A stretch of 57,772 bases of DNA from Kofleriaceae bacterium (GTDB lineage: Bacteria > Myxococcota_A > Polyangia > Haliangiales > Haliangiaceae): NCBI GenBank assembly GCA_018058095.1, contig JAGPCO010000035.1, positions 1 to 57,772 on the forward strand, read 5' to 3'. Each line of letters begins with the position of its first letter. Position 1 is the first letter of the stretch. The notes beneath the pieces are model-generated. The model saw only the letters and a list, made by a program, of their open reading frames with translations, was not told where the DNA came from and did not search any database. Shown piece after piece: positions 1 through 7,550 of the stretch. The position numbers and the translations under genes were made by a program.

Positions 1-247
1 CCCATGGTCCCCGGCGCGCCTCGTGCGCGGGCGAGGCGGGGGCGGGCCCGACGGTCGGGGCCACCGGAAGGACCGGCCCTCATCGCGCCCTCGCCGCCGC
101 CTCGCGCCCTCGGCGACGCGGCCTCCCCTCGCAGCAGCCAGCGAGCGCAGCGCCTCATCGGGCACCGCGAGCCGCCGCGACCGCGCCACCCTACCGCTGA
201 GCCCACCGCTGCCGCCGCCGCTGCGCCTGTTGCTGTTGCTGTTGCCC
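1..247. repeat. Left-end copy of an inverted end repeat
   Basis: Bases 1-127 are the exact reverse complement of bases 57646-57772. From 128 to about 247 the match continues with scattered mismatches and an indel near 210-220. The inner edge carries a short GTTGCT run (about 225-246), a remnant of the long hexanucleotide array seen beside the right-hand copy. I see no convincing gene here. Reading outward (minus strand) one frame stays open and is similar in both copies, so the repeat may once have been coding, but this is weak. The most economical reading is a dispersed genomic repeat at which assembly stopped. Confidence 0.9.
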
Positions 248-290
248 TCGGCGCGTCCGGGACGCGGGCCGAGCTGCGACGTGATCGTCG

Positions 291-1001
291 CTATTCGCCC
301 CGGTCGGTGAACGTGTCCTCGACGCGCTCATGTGCGCCGCAGGCGTCGCGGTCTCCACCGGCGCAGGCGCGCCGCATCAGCTCGTCACTGTCCGGGTCAC
401 CGGACGGCTTGAACCTGCCACCCTCGAGGTAGTACGCCAGCATCCGGCACGGCGGCCCGTCGAGCTCCGCGCAGAAGCCCGACAGCAGGCCATGCGCCAG
501 TTCGTCGCCGATGCTGGTGGTCGCCGCGCTGACGGTGGCGCGGCCGACCATGCCGCAGCCCATGGAATCGCCGACGGCGCACGTGCCGACGAACAGCGCG
601 GTGGCACAACGCTGGTCCCCGGGCAGTTCGTTCGACCACAGGTGCGCCGCGTAGTTCGTGCACGCCATCGCCGAGCCGCGCAGGCAAGCGCGGCTGTACA
701 GGCTCAGGCTCTCTGGCTCCCGGCCCTGCGCCTCCGCGGCGAAGGCCAACGACAAGCAGTAGTCGCGCCCACCGACGGCGCAGGCGAGCCAGCATCCGGG
801 CGCCCCCGCAGGGAGGTCGCATTGCTCGTACCGGCGCCAGGCCAGGTCGAGCGCCGGCAGCTTGTGGACCACGCAGGCCGGCGGGAGGTCGGTCCTGTGG
901 CGCGGCCTTCGCACCACTCCGATCGTCACGGCCGTCGCGACCGCCAGCGCCACCACCACCGCGAGCCAGGCGGCCGCTCGTCGCCCCGACACGTTCGCCA
1001 C
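291..1001 (-). CDS. Membrane-anchored Cys-rich Sel1-like repeat protein
   Basis: This is a 236-residue protein with a GTG start. Residues 11-30 form one hydrophobic segment, followed by Arg-rich residues, which fits an N-terminal membrane anchor with the rest outside the cytoplasm. The remainder holds four degenerate Cys-containing helical units, for example LYSRACLRGSAMACTNYA (101-118) and LMRRACAGGDRDACGAH (208-224). This is the pattern of Sel1-like (TPR-related) repeats common in myxobacterial exported proteins. Such repeats usually mediate protein-protein contacts; the partner is unknown. The gene is divergent from the next one, with 70 bp between starts. The stop lies just inside the end repeat. 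The Sel1 assignment is by motif pattern only. Confidence 0.7.
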   Translation of the reverse strand: MANVSGRRAAAWLAVVVALAVATAVTIGVVRRPRHRTDLPPACVVHKLPALDLAWRRYEQCDLPAGAPGCWLACAVGGRDYCLSLAFAAEAQGREPESLSLYSRACLRGSAMACTNYAAHLWSNELPGDQRCATALFVGTCAVGDSMGCGMVGRATVSAATTSIGDELAHGLLSGFCAELDGPPCRMLAYYLEGGRFKPSGDPDSDELMRRACAGGDRDACGAHERVEDTFTDRGE

Positions 1002-1071
1002 GCGCCGAGCCTATCAGCACCAGCCCGTGGCTCGATCAGACCCACCGCCGGCGTGGTGCGTCGACAGCCTC

Positions 1072-1485
1072 ATGTCCCCTCGCGCCGGCCTCGTCCTCGT
1101 CCTGCTGGCGGCCACGGTCGCCGGCTCCCTCGTCACCCCCGACGCGGCGGCGCAGCCGCGGCCCCGACGCTTCGCCAGCGTCGTCAGCTACCAGAGCTGC
1201 TCGACGTCGTGGGCGTTTGCGTGCGGCAAGACCGACGCCGGCGGCCGCCGTTACGGCACCGCGCACGAGCAGCGGCACTGCCAGACCTACACGTTCCGGC
1301 CCGACGGCACGGTGTCCGTCGCTGGCGACCTCTTGCTCGGGCTGGGCCAGGCTGGCACCTACCGCCTGTTCGGCGACCGGGTCCGCCTCGAGCTGCAGAA
1401 CGAAGAGGGTCCACCCGACGTGTTCGAGCTGCCGCTGGGTAAGGGCGGCGCGACCCTCGGGGGCATGAAGCGCCTCGGTTCGTGA
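1072..1485 (+). CDS. Small exported protein of unknown function
   Basis: The protein has 137 residues, starting at an ATG that gives a clear signal peptide (hydrophobic stretch about residues 6-20, cleavage near AAA-Q at 26-28). The frame is open further upstream, but that part overlaps the divergent gene and lacks coding character, so the ATG at 1072 is preferred. The mature part has four Cys and a beta-rich segment with the pattern TYTFRPDGTVSVAG, as in small lipocalin-like or copper-resistance-like barrels, but I cannot assign a family. It is followed 32 bp later by another small exported protein, so the two may be co-transcribed. Confidence 0.65.
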   Translation: MSPRAGLVLVLLAATVAGSLVTPDAAAQPRPRRFASVVSYQSCSTSWAFACGKTDAGGRRYGTAHEQRHCQTYTFRPDGTVSVAGDLLLGLGQAGTYRLFGDRVRLELQNEEGPPDVFELPLGKGGATLGGMKRLGS

Positions 1486-1517
1486 TCCACCCCGGCCGCG
1501 CGAGTTATCGTCCCGGC

Positions 1518-2096
1518 ATGGGGTTCACACGCCGCGGGACGATCGCAGCCTTGGCCGCGTCGCTGGTGTCGGTCATCCCGGCGCGGACCGCGGCCGCGCA
1601 GCCGCTGCCACCCGAGGCCGCGCGGTGTGAGGCGGCCCTCGCGGGCGCGCGCGACGACCTCGCCCGCACCCACCGGATGTTCCGATCCACCACGGTCGAG
1701 GGCCTCGCGCCCGAGGTGCGGCCGACGATCCAGGGTGGCCCGGGACGCAAGGCGACGCCGGGCTTCGTGCGCCACGGCTGGGGGGCCGGCGCCGAGCTTC
1801 AGCGGCGCCGGGTGCCCGAGTACTACTACGTCGACGTCGTCGACCGGCGCGACGACCAGGGCGACTGGGCGGCGCTGGCCGGGGACGACACCTGGCGCTG
1901 CCGTGACCGCGCCAGCGGCGCCCAGCACAACCTCGACTGCGCACGCCGTCGCGGCACACACGTCGCCATCGTCCGGGCCACACACTGGCGCCGCGCCACC
2001 CCACGCCACGTCGCCGCCTACCTGGTGGCCCTCAAGGCCGCCACCGAGGTCTGCCTGGTGCCGGCACCTCCGGCCCGTGGCACTCCAGCGCCTTGA
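1518..2096 (+). CDS. Exported protein of unknown function
   Basis: The protein has 192 residues. The N-terminus MGFTRRGTIAALAASLVS with an Arg-Arg pair and hydrophobic run is a signal peptide, possibly Tat-like, ending around AAAQP near residue 27. The mature region has several Cys and an aromatic cluster YYYVDVVDRRDD near the middle. No catalytic motif is recognisable. It lies downstream of the 1072 gene on the same strand and converges on the broken CPXCG gene that ends at 2109. An in-frame TTG or GTG further upstream is possible, but the ATG gives the cleanest signal peptide. Confidence 0.65.
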   Translation: MGFTRRGTIAALAASLVSVIPARTAAAQPLPPEAARCEAALAGARDDLARTHRMFRSTTVEGLAPEVRPTIQGGPGRKATPGFVRHGWGAGAELQRRRVPEYYYVDVVDRRDDQGDWAALAGDDTWRCRDRASGAQHNLDCARRRGTHVAIVRATHWRRATPRHVAAYLVALKAATEVCLVPAPPARGTPAP

Positions 2097-2108
2097 GCGC
2101 CTGAGCCG

Positions 2109-2447
2109 TTACTGCGCGCGCTCGATCCGGACCTTGGTGCGGCCACCGGCCCGCTCGACCGCGACGGTCCACGGCCGGCAGCACACCGCGCAGTCCTCGA
2201 CCATCACGCCGGTGCTGTCGGGGTCGACGTACAGCTCGACCCACTCACGACAGTAAGGGGCCGGGAACGGGCAAGTCGATCGATGCGCGCGGTCGAGGCG
2301 CCCCGCGGGCAAGGCGCGACGAGGGAGCATACCCGTCGGTACGTGACCGAGGAGCAACGAAGCCCCCGGGGATGGATCGGCCGCGCGCGCGACCGAGTTG
2401 CCCGTTCCCGGCCCCTAAGGGCAGCGGACGTTGACCACCTCGTCCAT
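2109..2447 (-). pseudogene. CPXCG-type Cys-rich zinc-ribbon protein, split by an insertion element
   Basis: The reading frame starts with ATG at 2447, 6 bp after the hisIE stop, and runs M-D-E-V-V-N-V-R-C-P before hitting TAG at the edge of the 159-bp element at 2257-2415. Removing the element and one copy of the TAA duplication restores a continuous 58-residue frame. Its centre reads RCPYCREWVELYVD and then VEDCAVCCRPW, the two cysteine knuckles of the CPXCG-motif small-protein family, whose members are about 60 residues long. As found, the first knuckle is destroyed. A restart inside the element at 2357 would make an 82-residue product lacking the first proper CPYC, which I consider unlikely to be functional. 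The intact family is a presumed small zinc protein of unknown role. The rebuilt frame strongly supports a recent disruption. Confidence 0.85.
2257..2415. mobile_element. 159-bp MITE-like palindromic insertion element
   Basis: The element has perfect 18-bp terminal inverted repeats, GGGGCCGGGAACGGGCAA at 2257-2274 and its complement at 2398-2415. It is flanked by TAA on both sides (2254-2256 and 2416-2418), consistent with a 3-bp target-site duplication. Inside the termini a second inverted repeat pairs GCGCGCGGTCGA (about 2286-2297) with TCGGCCGCGCGC (about 2377-2388) with one G-U pair, and the centre holds two small hairpins (around 2319-2338 and 2337-2353). It has no open frame of its own, so if mobile it is non-autonomous. 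It sits inside the CPXCG gene, and precise removal restores that gene. Which transposase family moves it cannot be told from this window. Confidence 0.85.
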
Positions 2448-2453
2448 GAGGCC

Positions 2454-3161
2454 TCAGGCATCGCGCGGCGGGCGGGCCGCCTTCTCGGCCAGGCCGCTCA
2501 CGCCGGCGCGGCGGTCGAGCTCGGCCATGACCGCGGCCAGCGGGATGTGGCGGTGGACCAGGCCGGCCAGGGTGTGGAACAGCAGGTCGGCCGCCTCGGC
2601 CACGACCCGGGCGTCGGGGCCGTCGCCGGTCAGCTCCGCGCACAGCTCGGCCTGCTCCTCGGCGATCTTGGCGCAGATGGCCGGCGCGCCACCGTCGAGC
2701 AGGCGCCGGGTGTAGCTGGTCGAGCCGGTGGCGTGGTCACGCCGGGCCACCATCGTGTGCTCCAGCTCGGCCAGCGCCGCCAGCGCAGGGCGCGCCACCG
2801 GCGCCGCGCCGGGCACGCCGTCGTCGGTGTGACCGTCGTCGCGGGTGAAGAAGCAGGTGGTGGCGCCGGTGTGGCAGGCCGGCCCGCGCGGGTGGGCCCG
2901 GGCCAGGATGGTGTCGCCGTCGCAGTCGAGCCGGAGCTCGACCAGCTCGAGGCCAAAGCCCGAGGTCTCGCCCTTGCGCCACAGGGCCCGGCGCGAGCGC
3001 GACCAGAAGTGGAGCCACCCGGTGTCGCGGGTGCGCTCGAGGGCCTCGGCGTTCATCCACGCCATCATGAGGACCACGCCCGTCGTCGCGTCCTGCACCA
3101 CCGCCGGCACCAGGCCGCGGTCATCCCAGCTCGGCTGCATCGCCATGGTGCCCTCGGTCAT
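2454..3161 (-). CDS. hisIE: Bifunctional phosphoribosyl-AMP cyclohydrolase / phosphoribosyl-ATP pyrophosphatase
   Basis: This 235-residue cytoplasmic enzyme catalyses histidine biosynthesis steps 2 and 3. The N-terminal HisI domain (about 12-115) carries the metal-binding DCDGD at 79-83 and the zinc cysteine motif [10 protein letters not shown] at 94-103. The C-terminal HisE domain (about 130-225) shows the pyrophosphatase helices with TSYTRRLL, the acidic EEQAEL segment and EAADLLFH. Length and domain order match the usual fused HisIE. No other his genes are in the window, so the pathway is dispersed. The small CPXCG gene follows after 6 bp and was probably co-transcribed before its disruption. 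The ATG at 3161 is used; a second in-frame ATG six codons on is also possible. Confidence 0.95.
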   Translation of the reverse strand: MTEGTMAMQPSWDDRGLVPAVVQDATTGVVLMMAWMNAEALERTRDTGWLHFWSRSRRALWRKGETSGFGLELVELRLDCDGDTILARAHPRGPACHTGATTCFFTRDDGHTDDGVPGAAPVARPALAALAELEHTMVARRDHATGSTSYTRRLLDGGAPAICAKIAEEQAELCAELTGDGPDARVVAEAADLLFHTLAGLVHRHIPLAAVMAELDRRAGVSGLAEKAARPPRDA

Positions 3162-3199
3162 AGCCCGGAACCCGCCCGACGCGTAGCGCGGGGCTGGCC

Positions 3200-3751
3200 C
3201 TACGCCAGATCCTCGTAGACCGCGGCGAGCTCGATCCGGACGCCGAGGCCGGCCAGCACCACCTCACCCTGGTCGTCGAGAGTCTCCTCGGTCCAGCCCT
3301 CGCCAGCGCGGCTCAGCACCGTCACCGAGCGCCTGGCGTGCGCGACGATGACGACGTGGCGCAAGCTGGCCAGCAGCTTGTACTGGTCGCACTTGAGACC
3401 CCGATCGTACGCCTCGGTGGAGGGACTGGTCACCTCGACGAGCACCAGCGGATTGGTCGCCGCGAGTGGGTCATCGGTGGCCGGCACCACCTTGCCGCAG
3501 ATGACCGCGCCGTCCGGGTAGGAGGTCACGTTGCTGGCCTCGATCCGGACCCGCAGATCGGACGTGTATGTCCGGCACCCGGCGGGAAGCTGGTTGCCGA
3601 TCATCCGGAGCACGGTGGCCGCGAGCGCGGCATGCTCCGGTGTTCCCCCGGCCTTCGCGTAGATCTCACCAGCGACGAACTCGTGCCGCACCGGACTATG
3701 GCCCTCGAGGGCCACGTAGTCCGCGTAGGTGAACGCGTGCAGCGGGACCAT
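3200..3751 (-). CDS. Uma2-family PD-(D/E)XK nuclease-like protein
   Basis: The protein has 183 residues, the normal size for Uma2 (DUF820). It shows the family pattern: an N-terminal YADYVAL...[19 protein letters not shown] segment, then [10 protein letters not shown], which supplies the PD aspartate, then [23 protein letters not shown], which supplies the E-x-S and the DRGxKxxxY signature. These are the presumed PD-(D/E)XK active-site residues. Members are abundant in Cyanobacteria and multicellular-type bacteria, often in many copies, and their substrate is unproven. It lies between a Ser/Thr kinase (27 bp upstream) and hisIE (38 bp downstream) on the same strand, with no partner suggesting a restriction or toxin system. 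Confidence 0.88.
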   Translation of the reverse strand: MVPLHAFTYADYVALEGHSPVRHEFVAGEIYAKAGGTPEHAALAATVLRMIGNQLPAGCRTYTSDLRVRIEASNVTSYPDGAVICGKVVPATDDPLAATNPLVLVEVTSPSTEAYDRGLKCDQYKLLASLRHVVIVAHARRSVTVLSRAGEGWTEETLDDQGEVVLAGLGVRIELAAVYEDLA

Positions 3752-3778
3752 GGCTTTTCAGGCTAGCACGCTGTCGCG

Positions 3779-5371
3779 CTACAGCACCGGGCGCTCGAAG
3801 TCACGCGGGCTGGCGTCTGGCCGCGGCGGCGCCCGGGTGGCGGCGTCGGAGCGGCGTGGTGTGGGCTGGGGCCGTGGTCGCGTCGCGGCGTCGACCGGCG
3901 CCGCGGCTGCAGCGTCCGCACGCGCCGCGGCGTCGATCGGCGCCTCCACCACCGGCGCGTCGACCGGCGTGATCGCGGCCGGGCCCGACGGCATGGCGGC
4001 GTCGGCCTGGTGGTCGGGCGCGGCCCGGACCTCGGCACGGTCAGGGCGCTTCTCCGACGTCGCGACCGTCCGCGCATCGCGGCTGAGCAGCAGCGTCACC
4101 GCCAGCGCGCCGGCACCGAGGCCGGCCAGCACGAGCGGGACCACCAGCCGTGGTGACAACCCGTGCGGCTCGCCGGCAGTCGCCGCCCCCGAGCCGCTGG
4201 GCCCGCTGCCGGCCCGCGCTGCCCGCCGGGTGCGCTCGACCTGCTCGACCTGCCGGGCGCGCTCGACCTGCCGGGCGTGCTCGAGGTGTTCGCCCAGCTC
4301 ACCCGGCGCGACCGCGACGTGGGTCGTGGCCAGGGTCGTGTCATGGGGGTGCACCTCGTCCAGCACCGGGCCGACGTGGGCCAGGCCGCCGCCGCGGCCG
4401 CGCAGGTCCAGCGTGCCCGGCCCGGGCACCGCCGCGGGCGCCGCGGCGACCTCTGGGGCCGGCGTCCCCGCGGCCGCGGCCTCGAGCGTCGGGCGCGACC
4501 GGCGCGGCGCCGGCTCGTCGGTCAGCGTGGCCAGCGTCGAGGCCAGCTCGTCGGCGGTCTGTGGCCGTGCGCTGGGTGCCTTGGCCAGGCAGCGGGCCAC
4601 CAGATCGGCCACCTCGGGCGGGACGGCCGGGCGGTCGGACAGCGTCGGTGGCGGGGCCCGCAGGTGCTGCCGGATGACCTCCCCCGCGCTGCGCCCGGTG
4701 AAAGGGACCTGCCCGGTCATCATCCAGAACAGCAGCACGCCAAAGCTGTACAGGTCGGAGCGGGCGTCGATCTGCCGGCTGCCCAGGCACTGCTCGGGCG
4801 ACATGTAGCTCGGCGTGCCCAGGACCGTGCCGCGTTTGGTCAGATCGTCGTCGGGGCTGTCGACCTGCTTGGCCAGCCCGAAGTCGAGCAGCTTGATGCG
4901 CCAGCCGCTGGCCTCGTCGGCGCTGGCCACCACCATCACGTTGTTCGGCTTGAGGTCGCGATGGACGATGCCCAGCTGGTGGGCGTGGGCCAGCCCGGTC
5001 GCGATCTGGCGCGCGAACACCAGGGCGGTCGCCAGCGGCAGGCCATGGGCGCGCGCGTGCTCCGACAACGTGGAGCCCTCGACCAGCTCGCTGGCCTGGT
5101 AGAAGGTGCCGTCGTCGAGCTGGCCGAAGTCGTACACGGTGACGATGTTGGGGTGGGCCACCCGCGCCAGCAGCTGGGCCTCGCGCAGGAAGCGGCTGCG
5201 CCCGGTCGGATCGCTGGCGACGTGGTCGCGCAGGAACTTGATGGCGACCGGGCGGTCGAGCAGGACGTGGCGACCGCGCCGGACCGTCGCCATGCCGCCC
5301 TGGCCGAGCGGCGGCCCGACCTCGTAGCTGCCGACGCGGGCCGGCACCTCGCCGACGGGCCCGCCGATCAC
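3779..5371 (-). CDS. Membrane-anchored Ser/Thr protein kinase (PknB/Hanks type)
   Basis: The protein has 530 residues. I place the start at GTG 5371, which overlaps the TGA of the upstream TPR gene in the 4-base form GTGA; longer frames upstream only shadow that gene. The kinase domain fills about residues 14-275, with glycine loop GQGGMATV near 22, catalytic Lys in VAIKFLRD, HRDLKPNN near 136, DFGLAK near 164 and GTPSYMSPEQ in the activation segment, so it should be active. After an Ala/Pro-rich linker with an acidic-basic coiled section there is one transmembrane helix (about 407-428, LVVPLVLAGLGAGALAVTLLL). A 100-residue Ala/Pro/Asp-rich outer tail follows with no recognisable sensor domain. 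It is translationally coupled to the TPR protein, so the two probably act together. Confidence 0.93.
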   Translation of the reverse strand: MIGGPVGEVPARVGSYEVGPPLGQGGMATVRRGRHVLLDRPVAIKFLRDHVASDPTGRSRFLREAQLLARVAHPNIVTVYDFGQLDDGTFYQASELVEGSTLSEHARAHGLPLATALVFARQIATGLAHAHQLGIVHRDLKPNNVMVVASADEASGWRIKLLDFGLAKQVDSPDDDLTKRGTVLGTPSYMSPEQCLGSRQIDARSDLYSFGVLLFWMMTGQVPFTGRSAGEVIRQHLRAPPPTLSDRPAVPPEVADLVARCLAKAPSARPQTADELASTLATLTDEPAPRRSRPTLEAAAAGTPAPEVAAAPAAVPGPGTLDLRGRGGGLAHVGPVLDEVHPHDTTLATTHVAVAPGELGEHLEHARQVERARQVEQVERTRRAARAGSGPSGSGAATAGEPHGLSPRLVVPLVLAGLGAGALAVTLLLSRDARTVATSEKRPDRAEVRAAPDHQADAAMPSGPAAITPVDAPVVEAPIDAAARADAAAAAPVDAATRPRPQPTPRRSDAATRAPPRPDASPRDFERPVL

Positions 5372-6480
5372 ACCCGGATCCGGGCCAGGATGTAGGCGTC
5401 GAGCGCGCTGTGGTCGAGCAGGCGGACCTGCACCGCCAGGTCGAGGTCGTGCCCGACCGAGACGCCGCCGCTGACGCTGAGGTACAGGTAGTCGCGTCCG
5501 AGCAGCGCCGGCTTGGGCTCGCGCAGCTCGATGTCGATCAGCCGGGCCTCGAACGAGCTCCACACCGTTGGCGTGGCCTGGAACACCAGCCCGAGCGGCA
5601 GGCGCAGGAAGACGTCGCGGTCCTCATCGAGCTCGATCGACAGCTGGTTCTCGAAGCTGCGCAGGGCCAGGCGCTGGCTCAGGCGGAGCCGGGCATCGAG
5701 GCCGACCGACCACGCCGCCAGCTGGTCGAGGTCGAAGCCGTAGGTCAACGAGGCATCGAGCGCCGCGTCGAAGTCGCCGCGCGCGACCGCGACCGCCAGC
5801 GCGATCGCGACGGCGCTGCGGTCGGGCTCGGACAGGTTGACCAGGGCGTTGGTCGTCAGCTGCACGGCGGAGGTGACGCCATAGGCCAGCGCGAGCTGAC
5901 CGGCGTACTCGTACTCGACGCGGATGGCGCCGGTCGTGCTGCTCATCAGGACTCGCGGCAGCAGGCGCATCGCCAGGGACGACTGCAGCACACCCGCCGG
6001 CAGGGTGCGCGGCCGGTCGATCGCCTGCAGGGGGTAGCGAGGGTCAGGCCGCGCCGGCACGGCCGGGGCCGTCGGCGTCGGCGTGCGGACGTCTCCGGTC
6101 GGTGGTGCCGGCGCCGCCAGCGCCTGGTCGAGCTCGTCGACGATCTGCCGGGCCACCAGCGCCAGCTGGTCGTCCTTGCCGGCGATGATCAGGAACCGCT
6201 TGTAGTAGACCCGGGCCTGGGCCAGGTCGCCCTCGCGCCGGTAGGTCGAGGCGATGTTGAACAGCAGCACGGGCCGGGGATCGAGCTCGCGGGCCCGCTC
6301 GAACTGGGCCCGCGCCTCGGCCCACTGACCGGCCTCGAACAGCTCGGTGCCCTTGCGGAACGCGCGCTCGTACGCTGCCTCCTGGTCGGCGTGGGCGGCG
6401 GGCGCCTGCGCCGTCACGCCGATCGCGCCGCCGATCAGGCCCAGCGTCACCAGTAGCCCGGTCCGTCGCCCGCGTGGCAT
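5368..6480 (-). CDS. Exported TPR-containing protein with beta-rich C-terminal domain
   Basis: The protein has 370 residues from ATG 6480; an ATG four codons earlier (6492) is equally possible because the GGAGG lies between useful distances. The signal peptide (about 5-30) ends at AHA-D. Residues about 35-125 form TPR-type helices (YERAFRKGTELFEAGQW, AEARAQFERARELDPRP, ALARQIVDELDQAL). After a Pro/Thr linker the C-terminal 230 residues alternate polar and apolar residues, as in an outer-membrane barrel, and end in YILARIRV. The stop overlaps the start of the Ser/Thr kinase. Similar TPR-plus-barrel proteins beside kinases are frequent in myxobacteria; a sensing or scaffold role is inference. 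Confidence 0.75.
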   Translation of the reverse strand: MPRGRRTGLLVTLGLIGGAIGVTAQAPAAHADQEAAYERAFRKGTELFEAGQWAEARAQFERARELDPRPVLLFNIASTYRREGDLAQARVYYKRFLIIAGKDDQLALVARQIVDELDQALAAPAPPTGDVRTPTPTAPAVPARPDPRYPLQAIDRPRTLPAGVLQSSLAMRLLPRVLMSSTTGAIRVEYEYAGQLALAYGVTSAVQLTTNALVNLSEPDRSAVAIALAVAVARGDFDAALDASLTYGFDLDQLAAWSVGLDARLRLSQRLALRSFENQLSIELDEDRDVFLRLPLGLVFQATPTVWSSFEARLIDIELREPKPALLGRDYLYLSVSGGVSVGHDLDLAVQVRLLDHSALDAYILARIRV

Positions 6481-6529
6481 CACGACGAGCATACCTCCGT
6501 CACCCGGGTCGACGCCGCCTCGCGGCCGG

Positions 6530-7522
6530 TCAACCTCGGCCGGCGCCAGCGCCGGCGCCACACGGCGGCACCAGGTCGCGCCCGGCGAAGAACTCGTCGA
6601 CCAGCGCCTTCCACGAGCGCGCGTTCTCGACCGGGCCACACTTGAAGGCCGGGCGGCGCAGGCGACCGCGCCCCAGCATCTCGGTCTGCTCCTGCCAGTA
6701 GCGCACCGCCAGCTCGGCGCCGTACTCGTTGACCCCGTCGCCGTTGCCGGGCTGGAACGCGTAGTAGGTCCCGGTGGCGCGGACCTTGGTCGTGCCCGGT
6801 GCGTACGGCGCCAGGCAGCTCGAGCGGGTGCCGCAGCGGGCGACGATGGCGGCGTAGTCGTCGGCCAGCACCCGCAGCGACCAGCCGCGGTGGGCGACGT
6901 CGTTGTTGTGGAACAGCTCGTGGAACAGCGTCTCGCGCACCCGCTCGGCGCTGACCATGAGCGAACCACGCACGTTGTACTCGACGACCCAGCCGAACGC
7001 GTAGGCGCTGGGCGTGCGCTTGCCGACCGAGCGGACGAAGCGCAGCTGCAGGCCGCGCCAGCGGTACGCCGGTGGCGTGGGCGGCGCAGCTCCCGGCCGC
7101 GTCGCGTACAGCCGGGCGAAGAAGTCGTCGAACGAGCGCAGCGCCGCGCTGGTCCACGCCAGGTGGGTCCGGTATCTCCCGCTCGGCAGCTGCGGCACCA
7201 GCGTGATCTTGCCGCGGTAGCCGCCGTCCATGATCTCGCGCGGCCCGACCCCGGCGACGTCGCCGCGGTCGCGCCACAGCGCCAGCGCCAGCGCGCGGGC
7301 GGCGGGATCGGCGGCGTAGCCGGCCTCGAGCAGGCACGGCACGCTGGTGCACGCCGTGTCCGTCGGCAGCAGAGCCTGGGCCTCGGCCAGCGTCGGCTCG
7401 GGCCGGCCCGGGCCACCATCGGCGCCGGCGCTCGAGGTGGCGAGGAGGGCCGCGACCCCGGTCAGCAGCGCCAGGCGGGCCGGGGCGTGATCACGTGCAG
7501 GCGGCCTCACCTGCACCAGCAT
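6530..7522 (-). CDS. Exported HExxH zinc-metallopeptidase-like protein
   Basis: The protein has 330 residues from ATG 7522 (GTG 7534 is an alternative). The N-terminal hydrophobic segment LALLTGVAALLATSSAGA is a signal peptide. The key motif is ETLFHELFHNND around residues 200-210, an HExxH zinc-binding helix with the catalytic Glu. Conserved-looking downstream acids (LADDYAAI, NEYGAELA) could supply the third ligand, and Cys pairs suggest disulfides outside the cytoplasm. The overall fold resembles secreted peptidases that need the host envelope space, but I cannot name the family and no substrate is evident. It sits in a same-strand run between the IgGFc-like lipoprotein (28 bp) and the TPR gene (49 bp), so it is likely co-transcribed with them. 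Confidence 0.7.
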   Translation of the reverse strand: MLVQVRPPARDHAPARLALLTGVAALLATSSAGADGGPGRPEPTLAEAQALLPTDTACTSVPCLLEAGYAADPAARALALALWRDRGDVAGVGPREIMDGGYRGKITLVPQLPSGRYRTHLAWTSAALRSFDDFFARLYATRPGAAPPTPPAYRWRGLQLRFVRSVGKRTPSAYAFGWVVEYNVRGSLMVSAERVRETLFHELFHNNDVAHRGWSLRVLADDYAAIVARCGTRSSCLAPYAPGTTKVRATGTYYAFQPGNGDGVNEYGAELAVRYWQEQTEMLGRGRLRRPAFKCGPVENARSWKALVDEFFAGRDLVPPCGAGAGAGRG

Positions 7523-7550
7523 AGCCGGTCGCACGCGGCGGCGCCGGCCG

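Noticed and set aside
2257-2415. Riboswitch or structured RNA upstream of the small gene
   Set aside because: The hairpin-rich segment resembles an RNA, but a perfect terminal inverted repeat with TAA duplication and a restored frame on removal favour an insertion element.
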